Counted from the first letter of the stretch, positions 17,102 to 26,894 are shown. The stretch is DNA of 64,000 bases from Microbacterium allomyrinae (GCF_020682705.1 NZ_JAGTTN010000001.1:806001-870000); one strand, 5' to 3'. The notes: generated by a model not told the origin, from the sequence alone. A program made the numbers and translations.

Positions 17102-17246
17102 TCGTCGGGGGTCCAGATCTTCTCGGATGGCGCTCGATGATGGCGGAGGCTTCCACGCTACGTGCCCGGGGTGAACCGTTCCTGGGTGCAGACCCCCGGA
17201 TCCCGATGGGAATGCCCGGCGACCCACCCACGTAGACTGATCCCTC

Positions 17247-18587
17247 GTGAGTGAACGCGTTCTCGTCAACCAGCTGCAGGCTCTCGCCGACGGCCCCGTC
17301 TCCGTCTCCGGATGGGTCGAGACCGTCCGCGACCAGAAGAAGGTCCAGTTCGTCATCCTGCGCGATGAGACCGGAGCTGTGCAGCTGGTCAATCCAGCCA
17401 CGCGCCCCGCCGAGGACGGCACCGAACAGGATGCCGCGGCCCTCGCCCTCACCGACACGATCTCGAACCTCGCCACCGGCACGTTCCTGACGGTCACGGG
17501 CGAGCTCAAGCACGACGAGCGTGTGAAGCTCGGCGGCGTCGAGATCAAGATCGGTGCCCTCGCCATCGCGGGCGCCGCGCTCCCCGAGACGCCGATCGCG
17601 GCCGACAGCGGCTCCGACAAGCGCATGGACTGGCGCTTCCTCGACCTGCGTCAGCGTCGCAACAACCTCATCTTCCGCGTGCAGACGACGCTCGAGCACG
17701 CGATGCGCACGTACTGGATCGAGCGCGACTACATCGAGGTGCACTCGCCGAAGCTGATGGCCTCGGCATCCGAGTCCAACGCGGAGCTCTTCTCGCTGGA
17801 GTACTTCGGCGACCAGACCGCCTACCTCGCGCAGTCGCCCCAGTTCTTCAAGCAGATGGCGCAGGTCGCCGGCTTCGGCAAGATCTTCGAGATCGCCCCC
17901 GCGTTCCGCGCCGACCCCTCGTTCACCAGCCGTCACGCGACCGAGTTCACCTCGATCGACGCCGAGATCAGCTGGATCGACTCCCATGAGGATGTCGCGA
18001 AGATGCAGGAGGAGCTCCTCGCCACCGCGATCGGTGCGGTCAAGGACAAGCACGGCACCGAGATCGAGGAGCTGTTCGGCCTCGAGGTGCAGGTGCCGGC
18101 TGTGCCGTTCCCGCGCATCCCCCTCGCAGAGGCGCTCGAGATCGTCAAGAGCCGTGGCTACGAGGTGCCCCGCACCGACGGCGACCTCGACCCCGAGGGC
18201 GAGCGTCAGATCTCGGCCTACGTCGAAGAGACCTACGGCCACCAGTTCGTCTTCATCACCGACTATCACCCCGAGATCCGCGCGTTCTATCACATGCGCG
18301 ATGAGGAGACCGGGCTCACCAAGAGCTACGACCTGCTCTTCAAGGGCGTCGAGATCACGACCGGTGCGCAGCGCGAGCACCGCGTCGACGTGCTGATCGA
18401 GCAGGCCAGAGAGAAGGGGCTCGAGCCCGAGCACCTGGACTTCTACTTCGACTTCTTCCGCTACGGCGCCCCGCCGCACGGCGGATTCGGCATGGGCCTC
18501 GCGCGCGTTCTGATGCTGCTGCTCGGCGAGTCCTCCATCCGCGAGGTCACCTATCTCTTCCGGGGCCCCACGCGCCTCGCCCCCTGA
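17247..18587 (+). CDS. aspS: Aspartyl-tRNA synthetase, archaeal/short type
   Basis: A 446-aa class II synthetase. The N-terminal OB-fold anticodon domain starts VSVSGWVETVRDQKKVQFVILRDETG. Motif 2 is FRADPSFTSRHATEFTSID (about 220-240) and motif 3 GGFGMGLARVLML (about 412-424). YLAQSPQFFKQM identifies AspRS rather than AsnRS. Length and layout match the archaeal/eukaryotic AspRS, not the 590-aa bacterial form, because no GAD insertion domain is present. Such enzymes can be non-discriminating, charging tRNA-Asn with Asp for GatCAB. The residue after GWV, often Trp in discriminating and His in relaxed archaeal enzymes, is Glu here. GTG start. Confidence 0.9.
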   Translation: MSERVLVNQLQALADGPVSVSGWVETVRDQKKVQFVILRDETGAVQLVNPATRPAEDGTEQDAAALALTDTISNLATGTFLTVTGELKHDERVKLGGVEIKIGALAIAGAALPETPIAADSGSDKRMDWRFLDLRQRRNNLIFRVQTTLEHAMRTYWIERDYIEVHSPKLMASASESNAELFSLEYFGDQTAYLAQSPQFFKQMAQVAGFGKIFEIAPAFRADPSFTSRHATEFTSIDAEISWIDSHEDVAKMQEELLATAIGAVKDKHGTEIEELFGLEVQVPAVPFPRIPLAEALEIVKSRGYEVPRTDGDLDPEGERQISAYVEETYGHQFVFITDYHPEIRAFYHMRDEETGLTKSYDLLFKGVEITTGAQREHRVDVLIEQAREKGLEPEHLDFYFDFFRYGAPPHGGFGMGLARVLMLLLGESSIREVTYLFRGPTRLAP

Positions 18588-18625
18588 GTTTCTGCGGCGC
18601 CCCGCGCGTCTGGCACGATGGGCGC

Positions 18626-19417
18626 ATGATCGAAGGCCTGCAGAACTTCCGCGACACCGGTGGCACCCCTCTCGACGGCGGCGGCGCGACCCGCAGCGGC
18701 GTCCTCTACCGATCCGAGGCGCTCAGCGCGCTCACACCCGGCGGACTCGACGCGCTGGCGGCGACCGACATCGGCGTGATCGCGGACTTCCGCACCGAGG
18801 TCGAGCGGGGAATGGCCGCTGATCGCCTTCCCGACTCGCGCCCCTTCCGCGTCGTCGATCTGCCGCTCCTGGAGGGCGCGCTCACCGGCATGGCGCAGCA
18901 GGCGCCGAAAGCGGACGACCCGAACGCCGCGGATGCCGCCGCCGCCGCGATCGCTGCGGCCGTGGCGCAGCTGCCCGGCCTCGGCGACCTCTACGTCTCG
19001 ATGCTCGCCGGCGGCGCGGCATCCTTCGCAGCACTCGCCCGCCTCATCGCCGCCTCCACCGACGATGCGCCCAGCGCCGTGCTGGTGCACTGCACGGCGG
19101 GCAAGGATCGCACCGGCGTCGCGGTCGCGCTCATGCTCGACACGGCGGGGGCCGATCGCGACGCCGTGGTCGCCGACTACGCCTCGTCCGCTGCCCACCT
19201 CGCGGGAGCGTGGGCGGATCGCATGCGCGCGATGGTGACCGCGATGGGCGTCCCGCTCACTCCGACCATCGACACGCTGCTCACCGGAACGCCTGCCGCC
19301 GCCATCGAGCAGGCGCTGGCCTGGACCGACGAGCGAGGCGGCGCCGCCGCCTATCTGCAGTCGGGCGGACTGACCGACTCCGAGCTGGAGGCGCTGCGCG
19401 CACGTCTGGTCGCCTGA
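18626..19417 (+). CDS. Tyrosine-protein phosphatase family protein
   Basis: A 263-aa PTP with the P-loop HCTAGKDRTG (about residues 153-162; Cys nucleophile, Arg phosphate binder). The N-terminus NFRDTGGTPLDGGGATRSGVLYRSEAL is typical of the bacterial LipA/PtpB-type phosphatases, which act on protein or lipid phosphates. There is no signal peptide. An Ala-rich insertion (about 95-115) precedes the P-loop. The gene lies 38 bp after aspS with its own ATG. The substrate is unknown. Confidence 0.85.
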   Translation: MIEGLQNFRDTGGTPLDGGGATRSGVLYRSEALSALTPGGLDALAATDIGVIADFRTEVERGMAADRLPDSRPFRVVDLPLLEGALTGMAQQAPKADDPNAADAAAAAIAAAVAQLPGLGDLYVSMLAGGAASFAALARLIAASTDDAPSAVLVHCTAGKDRTGVAVALMLDTAGADRDAVVADYASSAAHLAGAWADRMRAMVTAMGVPLTPTIDTLLTGTPAAAIEQALAWTDERGGAAAYLQSGGLTDSELEALRARLVA

Positions 19418-19485
19418 CCGGCGCGGGCGCCCTTTCCTTCACAGCGGCCGCTGACGGGGTCGATACGGCGTTGCACGCCGCGTCG

Positions 19486-19737
19486 TCACCCGGCGGCGTC
19501 GAGGGCCGCACGCAGCCGGTCGGGAGACACCCGCCAATGGCCGTGCAGCCGGCCGTCGATGAGGACGACCGGGATCTTCTCCCACCACGTCGCATGGAGG
19601 GCGGGGTCGTCGGCGATCGAGAACTCTTCGACCTCGACCGACTCCTCGGGCAGTTCGGCGACCACGGCCTCGATGACCTCCCGTGCGACGTCGCACAGAT
19701 GGCAGTCGGGCTTGCCGATGAGGGTGAGTGTCGTCAC
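19486..19737 (-). CDS. Glutaredoxin-like thiol-disulfide protein
   Basis: An 83-aa thioredoxin-fold protein with the active site KPDCHLCD (Cys12, Cys15) and cis-Pro in KIPVVLIDG. It matches the short glutaredoxin-family proteins (DUF836-like) of actinobacteria. The GTG at 19735-19737 overlaps the rhodanese stop (GTGA), which fixes the start and implies coupled translation. Together the pair suggests cytosolic thiol or sulfane-sulfur handling. Confidence 0.85.
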   Translation of the reverse strand: MTTLTLIGKPDCHLCDVAREVIEAVVAELPEESVEVEEFSIADDPALHATWWEKIPVVLIDGRLHGHWRVSPDRLRAALDAAG

Positions 19738-20027
19738 GACTCGACCGGATACCCCGCGGCGATCCACTCGTCGGTGCCGCCATCGACGTTCGTGGCGTCG
19801 TGGCCCCGGGCGGTGAGTGCCTCGACGACGCGGGCGGAGCGTCCGCCGACCTTGCAGATCACGTCGAATGCGCCGTCGGGCAGTTCATCGAGTCGTTCGC
19901 CGATGACCGACATCGGCAGGTTCACGGCGCCGGGCACGTGGCCCGTCTCGAACTCCCATTCCTCGCGCACATCGATGAGCGGGGTGTCTTCGCGCGCGTG
20001 GCGCTGCTGGACGGTGATGGACTTCAT
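19734..20027 (-). CDS. Rhodanese-like domain protein
   Basis: A 97-aa single-domain rhodanese. The active-site Cys58 is in VICKVGGRSA; the family hallmarks PLIDVREEWEFETGHVPGAVNLPM and GGTDEWIAAGYPV flank it. These proteins carry persulfide sulfur. The ATG at 20025-20027 has an excellent ribosome site (GGAGGAGGCC), preferred over an upstream in-frame start. It is the first gene of a two-gene unit with the glutaredoxin-like gene. Confidence 0.9.
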   Translation of the reverse strand: MKSITVQQRHAREDTPLIDVREEWEFETGHVPGAVNLPMSVIGERLDELPDGAFDVICKVGGRSARVVEALTARGHDATNVDGGTDEWIAAGYPVES

Positions 20028-20058
20028 GGTGGCCTCCTCCACGGCACGGGCAGACACG

Positions 20059-20097
20059 AAGCGCCCCCATCGACCGGAACCCGGTCGGGGGACGCTT
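20059..20097 (-). terminator. Terminator hairpin after bS22
   Basis: AAGCGCCCC (from 20059) pairs with GGGGACGCTT (to 20097) and CGACCGG (20071-20077) with CCGGTCG (20081-20087), leaving small bulges. The long stem sits just past the bS22 stop and before the rhodanese gene. Confidence 0.75.
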
Positions 20098-20111
20098 GGT
20101 GTCGTTACCGC

Positions 20112-20210
20112 TTACTTCTTGTTGCGGCGCTGGTGGCGGGTCTTGCGAAGCAGCTTGCGGTGCTTCTTCTTCGCCATGCGCTTGCGGCGCTTCTTGATGA
20201 CTGAACCCAC
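20112..20210 (-). CDS. Ribosomal protein bS22 (AURKAIP1/COX24-domain, 32 aa)
   Basis: A 32-residue, extremely basic protein that begins GSVIKKRRKRMAKKKHRK and ends RHQRRNKK. It matches the small-subunit protein bS22 found in actinobacterial ribosomes near the decoding region. The GTG start (20208-20210) is set by the conserved GSVIKKRRKRM N-terminus. It is followed by a strong hairpin. In many actinobacteria this gene sits next to the BldC-like HTH gene and proC. Here the HTH gene is adjacent and proC is about 6 kb away. Confidence 0.93.
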   Translation of the reverse strand: MGSVIKKRRKRMAKKKHRKLLRKTRHQRRNKK

Positions 20211-20293
20211 GGAAAACCTCACTATGTCGGGGTCTGGGCGCGGCGTGTGCGCGCCCTGCAACGGGCAGATGCGGAAAAATGCCTCGTGACAGT

Positions 20294-20485
20294 CTAGCCG
20301 ACGTCGGCAACGGGCCGTTGCAAGGCCTCGGTCACCGCCGATTCGGGCACTCGGTAGCTGCGTCCGAAGCGCACGGCGGGCAGTTCGCCGGAGTGGACGA
20401 GGCGGTACACCGTCATCTTCGAGACGCGCATGATCTCTGCGACCTCGGCGACCGTGAGGAAGCGCACGTCAGACAGCTCAGCCAT
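20294..20485 (-). CDS. BldC-like / excisionase-type helix-turn-helix protein
   Basis: A 63-aa MerR-type winged helix: FLTVAEVAEIMRVSKMTVYRLVHSGELPAVRFGRSYRVPESAV fills the protein. It resembles actinobacterial BldC, a small regulator that binds direct repeats head-to-tail, and phage excisionases. The ATG at 20483-20485 is preceded by GGAAGG. It lies upstream of bS22 on the same strand, the conserved actinobacterial order. Confidence 0.88.
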   Translation of the reverse strand: MAELSDVRFLTVAEVAEIMRVSKMTVYRLVHSGELPAVRFGRSYRVPESAVTEALQRPVADVG

Positions 20486-20579
20486 GTCATTCCTTCCCCA
20501 GAAGTACTGCCCACACTCTAGAACGCCCGAGGTACGCGTGTAAACCTCTGTGACCCATGGGACGACTGGGGCGGGCGGC

Positions 20580-21509
20580 TCAGGAATCGCCCCGCTGACG
20601 GGCGCGGCGCTCGCGGGCCTCGCGGGCTGCTTGACGCTCGACCTTGCGGGCGTCGCGCAGCGACTTCTCGGCCTCGCGCACGGCCTTCTGCGCCTCTCGG
20701 AAACGCTTGTCATCCGCGATGTCGCCGTCGTCGAGTCCCACCCAGGCGGGTCGTTCGTCGTGGCGCCCCTGCTCGGCAGCCGCGATGTAGGCGGCGACGC
20801 CGTCGAGGCTTCGATCGAGGCCGAACGAGAAAGGGTCGGACTCGTCGAGGAACACGCCCGCCTCGATCGCGGCGCGAAGGTCGGGATACGCGTCGGCCGT
20901 GATCAGCAGCCGATACAGCGCATCTTCGCTCCGCGTGATCTCGGCGTCCCCGATTCCCCGCTCCCGCTGCATGCGCGCGTACCCCGCCAGGACCATTCCC
21001 GTCCAGCGCGAATGGCCGGTCACGAGAAGCATGACGGCCAGCCGCTCCTCATGCGAGAGCGCGGTGCCTGCGAGCGCATGCAGTCCGGCATCCATCCACG
21101 TCGCGCTGTTGGGCGTCGTGGGCGATCCGCTGATCGGGACGTCGAGCACCCACGGATGCTGCAGGTACCGCTGGACCTGCTCGCGGTACAGCGCCTGCAG
21201 CTGCTCGCGCCACCCGCCTGCCGTGCGCATGGAGTCGGGCGGGGTTCCCGTCGCCTCCTCCTGCATGAGCAGCACGAGGTCGTCCTTCGCGCTCACGTAG
21301 CGGTACAGCGACATCGGCGTGAAGCCCAGACGCGCCGCGACCCCCGCCATCGACACGGCAGCCAGCCCTTCGGCATCCGCGATCTCGACGGCCACTTCGA
21401 CGATGCGCTCGACGCTCATCTCGCGCTTGGGCCCGCGCTGGGGGTTCGCTGCGACACCCCATGCGAGGGCGATGCCGCGCGGGAGTTCGGGCTCGGTCGC
21501 GTCGGTCAT
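20580..21509 (-). CDS. TetR/AcrR-family regulator with C-terminal coiled coil
   Basis: A 309-aa TetR-like repressor, longer than usual. The HTH is SVERIVEVAVEIADAEGLAAVSMAGVAARLGFTPMSLYRYVSAKDDLVLLM (about 31-82), followed by a TetR_C ligand domain. A charged tail (about 265-309, DKRFREAQKAVREAEKSLRDARKVERQ) is probably a coiled coil. The gene is divergent from a DrrAB-like ABC exporter. Repeated TAAACAG half-sites in the 107-bp gap are its likely operators. ATG at 21507-21509. Confidence 0.88.
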   Translation of the reverse strand: MTDATEPELPRGIALAWGVAANPQRGPKREMSVERIVEVAVEIADAEGLAAVSMAGVAARLGFTPMSLYRYVSAKDDLVLLMQEEATGTPPDSMRTAGGWREQLQALYREQVQRYLQHPWVLDVPISGSPTTPNSATWMDAGLHALAGTALSHEERLAVMLLVTGHSRWTGMVLAGYARMQRERGIGDAEITRSEDALYRLLITADAYPDLRAAIEAGVFLDESDPFSFGLDRSLDGVAAYIAAAEQGRHDERPAWVGLDDGDIADDKRFREAQKAVREAEKSLRDARKVERQAAREARERRARQRGDS

Positions 21510-21524
21510 GTCGTCAGTCTAGGA

Positions 21525-21579
21525 CTGTTTAGGACGTAAACAGTGTGTTACCGTCATAAACAGTTACGGTCATAAACAG
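21525..21579. promoter_or_regulatory. TAAACAG half-site array, probable TetR operators
   Basis: CTGTTTA (21525-21531) and TAAACAG (21537-21543) form an inverted repeat with a 5-bp spacer. Two further direct TAAACAG copies lie at 21557-21563 and 21573-21579 inside a 13-bp direct repeat GTCATAAACAGTT with 16-bp period. All are in the gap between the divergent tetR and ABC genes. Confidence 0.6.
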
Positions 21580-21616
21580 TTTCTGCGATACACACCCTTC
21601 GACGAAAGGACCCACG

Positions 21617-22569
<953 letters not shown>

Positions 22570-22573
<4 letters not shown>

Positions 22574-23373
22574 CCGCCATCACCCCCTCCCCCGCCCCCG
22601 CCTTGCGGCCTCGCATCACCGGCTTCACCGCCGAGCGCGTGTTCGTCGGCCGGAGCCTCACGCACTCGCTCCGCGACGGCGAATCCCTTCTCATGGCGAT
22701 CATGCTGCCGGTCCTGCTCATGCTGCTGTTCACGCACGTGTTCGGCGGCGCGATCGATCCCTCCGGCGGCTACGTCGACTACGTCGTGCCGGGCATCATC
22801 CTGCTGTGCGCCGGATTCGGCGCGGCAACGACCGCCGTCTATGTCGCCAACGACATGACGGCGGGGATCATCGATCGCTTCCGCACGATGCCCCTCCGGG
22901 CGAGCGCGGTGCTCACCGGACACGTCGTCGCGAGCCTGCTGCGCAATCTGGTCGCGACGGGAATCGTGATCGGCGTCGCGCTGCTGGTGGGATTCCGCCC
23001 GACCGCCGACGTGTGGGGATGGGCCGGCGCGGTGGCGATGATCGCGCTGTACATCCTCGCGATCACCTATCTGTTCGCAGCGATCGGCCTCGCCGCCGGC
23101 AGCCCCGGAGCCGCCAGCGGGTACGGGTTCATCATCCTGTTCCTGCCGTACCTCTCGAGCGCGTTCGTGCCCGTCTCGACCATGCCGGACTGGCTGCAGT
23201 GGGCCGCCGAGAATCAGCCCATCACGCCGATCATCGAGGCGATCCGGAGCCTGCTGATGGGCACGCCGATGGGAGACTCTGCGGCATGGGCGATCGGGTG
23301 GTGCCTCGCGATCCTCGCCGTCTCGTTCGCATGGGGCGCGTGGCTGTTCCGCCGCAAGGCCGGACGGCGCTGA
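22570..23373 (+). CDS. ABC-2 type exporter permease (DrrB-like)
   Basis: A 267-aa permease with about six helices. It contains LMAIMLPVLLMLLFTHVFGGAI, YVVPGIILLCAGFGAATTAVYVANDMTAGIIDRFRTMPLRASAVLTGHV (the ABC-2 core) and FIILFLPYLSSAFVPVSTMPDWLQWAAENQPITPIIEAIR, the conserved C-terminal ABC-2 segment. Its ATG overlaps the ATPase stop. Confidence 0.9.
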
Positions 23374-23397
23374 GGCGGAGCACTCCGGGAGGTCGGG

Positions 23398-23796
23398 TCA
23401 GCGGCCGGGGAGCTTCTTGAAAGCCGCCTCGAGTGCATGCTTCGCGGATGCCGCGGCCCGGCCGACCACCTCGGCCGCGTGGGCCGCGGAGTCGGGGAGC
23501 GACGAGGCGTACTCGTCCTCGACGTCGTCGAGGAACGGGATCAGCCAGTCGTCGACCTCGTCGAGGGGCGCCGAGGAGAGGCTGTAGTACCGGTGCTGGC
23601 CCTCCTCGCGCACCGAGACGAGGTGCGCGTCGCGCAGCACCTTGAGGTGCTTCGACACCGTCGGCTGGCTCGCACCGAGCTCGTGCACGATGTGGGAGAC
23701 ACTCGTGCCGCGCTCCCCGGCGGAGGATCGATCGAGCAGCAGTCGCAGGATGTCGCGACGTGTGCCGTCCGCGATCACGTCGAAGATGTCCGCCAT
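23398..23796 (-). CDS. ArsR-family regulator
   Basis: A 132-aa winged helix. MADIFDVIADGTRRDILRLLLDRSSAGERGTSVSHIVHELGASQPTVSKHLKVLRDAHLVSVREEGQHRYYSLS is a full ArsR HTH; the tail (about 90-132) is a basic Ala-rich helix. No Cys/His metal-sensor pair is visible, so it may be a non-metal sensor. It converges with the ABC operon and diverges from trkH, whose promoter it could affect; no clear operator was found in that gap. Confidence 0.87.
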   Translation of the reverse strand: MADIFDVIADGTRRDILRLLLDRSSAGERGTSVSHIVHELGASQPTVSKHLKVLRDAHLVSVREEGQHRYYSLSSAPLDEVDDWLIPFLDDVEDEYASSLPDSAAHAAEVVGRAAASAKHALEAAFKKLPGR

Positions 23797-23862
23797 GTGC
23801 TCAGATTAGTCGGGTGCCCAGCGGAGTACCATGACTGAGGTTTCCTAAGGAAGGGGCGGCGC

Positions 23863-25302
23863 ATGACGACAGACCCGGCCGGGTCGCTCGTGCGGCGCAT
23901 CCCCACGGCGCTCAAGTCCTCGTGGGACCGACTGCGGAACTTGACGACCTCCTCTCCAGCGCGCTTCGCGGTGATCGTGTTCGTCTCGCTCATCCTCGTC
24001 TTCACCGCCCTGCTGTCGCTTCCCGCGGCGGCCGCGAACGGGCGTCGCCTGCCGCTCGCGGACGCCATCTTCACCGCGGTGTCGACGATCTGCGTGACGG
24101 GGTTGTCGACGGTCGACATCGCGACGACCTTCTCACCGCTCGGCAAGGTCTTCATCTTCATCGGCGTGAACATCGGCGGCATGGGCGTGCTCACGCTCGC
24201 ATCGATCCTGGGCCTGGTGATCTCCAAGCGCCTCGGACTGCGTGCGAAGCTGATCGCCGCGAGCGACAGCAATCCGCTCCGCACCCACGGCGGTCCGGTC
24301 AACGAGGGCCAGACGGTGCGCCTGGGCGAGGTCGGCCAGCTGCTGCGCACGGTCGCGCTGTCGACGCTGCTCATCGAAGGACTCGTCGCGCTCGCGCTGT
24401 ACCCGGCACTGCTTCTCGCCGGAGTGGGACCCCTCGAGGCCCTCTGGGAGGCACCGTTCTACTCGGCGATGGCGTTCACCAACACCGGGTTCACGCCCAA
24501 TCCCGGCGGGCTCGTCCCGTTCGCCGACGACTACTTCCTGATGACGATGCTCATGGTGGGCGTCTTCCTCGGCAGCATCGGGTTCCCCGTGATCTACGCG
24601 CTGTGGAAGAACTACTGGCACGTGCGCCGCTGGCCGCTTCACACGAAGCTCACGATCATCACCACCGTGCTGCTGTTCTTCGCGGGGGCTGCGGCTTTCC
24701 TCATCCTCGAGTACAACAATCCCAAGACCTTCGGGTCGATGGATGCCTGGGACACGACGTTCCAGGCATTCTTCCTCTCGGCGATGACCCGTTCCGGCGG
24801 CTTCGCCGTCGTCGACATCGGAGAACTCCACGGATCTTCGCTCATCGTCGGCTGCATGCTGATGTTCGTCGGCGGTGGCTCCGCCTCCACGGCGGGCGGC
24901 ATCAAGGTCACCACCCTCGCCATCCTCGCCCTCGCGGTGATCTCCGAGGCGAAGGGCCGCCCCGCCGTTCAGGCGTTCGGCCGCCGCATCCCGAGCGACG
25001 TGCAGCGGGTCGGGCTCTCGGTCGTCGCGTGGGGCGCGACGATCGTCGCGCTGTCGACGATCGTGGTGGCGCAGATCAGTCAGGAACCCGTCTCGGACGT
25101 GCTGTTCGACGTCATCTCGGCGTTCGGAACCGTCGGCCTGTCGACCGGACTGACCGCCGAGCTGTCGGATCCCGCCGTCTACGTCATGGCCCTGACGATC
25201 TTCATGGGCCGCATTGGTACAGTGACACTCGCGGCGGCCGTGGCCGCGACATCCCGTTCGCAGCTCTATTCGCTGCCCGTGGAAAGGCCCATCGTTGGTT
25301 GA
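23863..25302 (+). CDS. TrkH/KtrB-type potassium transporter
   Basis: A 479-aa K+ channel-like transporter with four MPM repeats. Selectivity-filter segments include TAVSTICVTGLSTVDIATTF (about 66-85), NTGFTPNPGG, MTRSGGFAVVDI and SAFGTVGLSTGLT (about 420-432), each with the conserved Gly. SIGFPVIYALWKNYWHVRRW and GGGSASTAGGIKVTTLA are typical of KtrB. It imports K+ with the RCK protein encoded immediately downstream (8-bp overlap). ATG at 23863. Confidence 0.93.
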   Translation: MTTDPAGSLVRRIPTALKSSWDRLRNLTTSSPARFAVIVFVSLILVFTALLSLPAAAANGRRLPLADAIFTAVSTICVTGLSTVDIATTFSPLGKVFIFIGVNIGGMGVLTLASILGLVISKRLGLRAKLIAASDSNPLRTHGGPVNEGQTVRLGEVGQLLRTVALSTLLIEGLVALALYPALLLAGVGPLEALWEAPFYSAMAFTNTGFTPNPGGLVPFADDYFLMTMLMVGVFLGSIGFPVIYALWKNYWHVRRWPLHTKLTIITTVLLFFAGAAAFLILEYNNPKTFGSMDAWDTTFQAFFLSAMTRSGGFAVVDIGELHGSSLIVGCMLMFVGGGSASTAGGIKVTTLAILALAVISEAKGRPAVQAFGRRIPSDVQRVGLSVVAWGATIVALSTIVVAQISQEPVSDVLFDVISAFGTVGLSTGLTAELSDPAVYVMALTIFMGRIGTVTLAAAVAATSRSQLYSLPVERPIVG

Positions 25303-25966
25303 GAAGATCCGCAGCGACGCGCCCGTCCTCGTGATCGGGCTCGGACGCTTCGGCGCCGCGTGCGCCGGCGAGCTCGACCGGCTCGATCGCGAAGTGCTCG
25401 CGATCGACGAGAGTCTCGATCTCGTGCAGAAGTGGTCCGAGCGCGTGACCCACACGGTGCAGGCCGACGCCCGCAACATCGACGCGCTGAAGCAGATCGG
25501 CGCGCAGGACTTCCAGGTCGCGGTGGTCGCGGTCGGTTCGTCGATCGAGGCATCCGTCCTCATCACCGCATGCCTCGTCGACCTGAAGGTGCCGCAGATC
25601 TGGGCCAAGGCGGTATCGCAGTCCCACGGCAAGATCCTCGCCCGCGTCGGTGCCAACCACGTGATCTATCCCGAACGCGAAGCCGGCGAGCGCGTCGCCC
25701 ACCTGGTGAGCGGGCGCATGCTCGACTTCATCCGATTCGACGACGACTTCGCCCTCGCCAAGCTCTACCCGCCGAAGTTCATCCGCGGCGTCGGCCTCAA
25801 CGAGTCCGGGGTGCGGACGAAGTACAACGTGACCGTGGTCGGCGTGAAGAGTCCTGGCAAGCCGTTCCGCTACGCCGAGGCGAACACCGTCGTGACCAAC
25901 CACGACCTCATCATCGTGTCGGGCACCAACTCCGACATCGAGCGCTTCGCCGCGCTCGATCGCTGA
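25295..25966 (+). CDS. TrkA/KtrA-type RCK potassium-uptake regulator
   Basis: A 223-aa cytosolic RCK protein. The Rossmann motif VLVIGLGRFGAACAGELDRLDREVLAIDES (about 9-38) binds nucleotide, and a TrkA_C domain follows (VGLNESGVRTKYNVTVVGVKSPG). It gates the TrkH/KtrB channel. The TTG start at 25295 overlaps the trkH end and gives the expected N-terminus. Confidence 0.92.
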   Translation: MVEKIRSDAPVLVIGLGRFGAACAGELDRLDREVLAIDESLDLVQKWSERVTHTVQADARNIDALKQIGAQDFQVAVVAVGSSIEASVLITACLVDLKVPQIWAKAVSQSHGKILARVGANHVIYPEREAGERVAHLVSGRMLDFIRFDDDFALAKLYPPKFIRGVGLNESGVRTKYNVTVVGVKSPGKPFRYAEANTVVTNHDLIIVSGTNSDIERFAALDR

Positions 25967-25994
25967 CCGTTCAACCGTCGCCGGCGGGGGTCGC

Positions 25995-26837
25995 CTACGC
26001 TCCCTCCGCCAGCTCTCTCGCCCGCGCGAGGGCTGCGTCGGTCGCTGCGGCGAACACCTCGTCGAGGCGGGCCTCCTGCAGGACCGCGATCGCACGCTCG
26101 GTGGTGCCCTTGGGGCTGGTCACGCGCCGGCGCAGCTCGGCCGGGTCGTCTCCGGATGCCTCGAGCAGCGCCGCCGCGCCGATGAAGGTCTGCTCGGCCA
26201 TCAGTCGGGCCTCGGCCTCGTCGAAGCCCTTGCCGATCGCCGCCTTCGTGAACTCCTCGACCAGCAGGAAGAAGTAGGCCGGGCCCGATCCCGAGATCGT
26301 CGAGAGCGGGTCGATCTGCGCTTCCGAGACGTCGACGACCGTGCCGACGGTCTCGAACAGGCGCTTCACGACGTCGGTGTCGGCGGCGCCCGCGTGTGAG
26401 CCGGCAGCGAGCCCCGTCACGCCGCGTCCGACGAGCGCCGGTGTGTTCGGCATCGAGCGGAGAACGGCGACCCCGTCGCCGAGGATCTGCTCGAACGTGG
26501 CGATCGTCACCCCGGCGGCCAGGCTGACCACGATCGTGCCCGGGCGCACCACCGGTGCGATCTCGCGGAGCAGGTCGGGCACCATGGCGGGCTTCACCCC
26601 CACGAGCACCACATCGGCGGCGGCTGCGGCATCCGTGTTCCCGCTCGGCGAGCGTTCGAGTGCGACGCTCGTGACGGCATCGAGGCCGTCGAGCTCCGCG
26701 GCCTTCACGGCCGAGCGGTTCGTCGTCGTGACGCCGCTCTTCGCAAGGCCCGAACGGGAGAGACCTCGCGCGATCGCACCCCCCATGGAACCGGCACCGA
26801 GGATGGCGATCGGGGGCAGGGCGTTCGTCTCAGGCAT
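25995..26837 (-). CDS. proC: Pyrroline-5-carboxylate reductase
   Basis: A 280-aa NAD(P)H enzyme for the last step of proline synthesis. The Rossmann motif is AILGAGSMGGAIARGL (about 11-26). VLVGVKPAMVPDLL, VVSLAAGVTIATFEQIL, RSMPNTPALVGRGVTGLA and the C-terminal signature SGSGPAYFFLLVEEFTKAAIGKGFDEAEARLMAEQTFIGAA follow the family in order. The ATG at 26835-26837 has AGGATG at good spacing; an ATG nine bases upstream is an alternative. It is divergent from the ArsR-SRPBCC pair. Confidence 0.95.
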   Translation of the reverse strand: MPETNALPPIAILGAGSMGGAIARGLSRSGLAKSGVTTTNRSAVKAAELDGLDAVTSVALERSPSGNTDAAAAADVVLVGVKPAMVPDLLREIAPVVRPGTIVVSLAAGVTIATFEQILGDGVAVLRSMPNTPALVGRGVTGLAAGSHAGAADTDVVKRLFETVGTVVDVSEAQIDPLSTISGSGPAYFFLLVEEFTKAAIGKGFDEAEARLMAEQTFIGAAALLEASGDDPAELRRRVTSPKGTTERAIAVLQEARLDEVFAAATDAALARARELAEGA

Positions 26838-26882
26838 GCCTGTCATCCTATGAGGTCGGTCCGATGCAACGTATCGTGCTTG

Positions 26883-26894
26883 ACTTATATAAGT
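26883..26894. promoter_or_regulatory. Perfect 12-bp AT-rich palindrome at the arsR promoter
   Basis: ACTTATATAAGT is a perfect palindrome directly abutting the -10-like GATAAT (26895-26900). The predicted start of transcription would fall only a few bases before the arsR ATG (26916). It is a likely operator for the ArsR protein encoded next. Confidence 0.6.

Noticed and set aside
23797..23862. TTCCTAAGGAA-like sequence upstream of trkH as an ArsR operator
   Set aside because: It overlaps the ribosome site and is only near-symmetric; too weak to call an operator.
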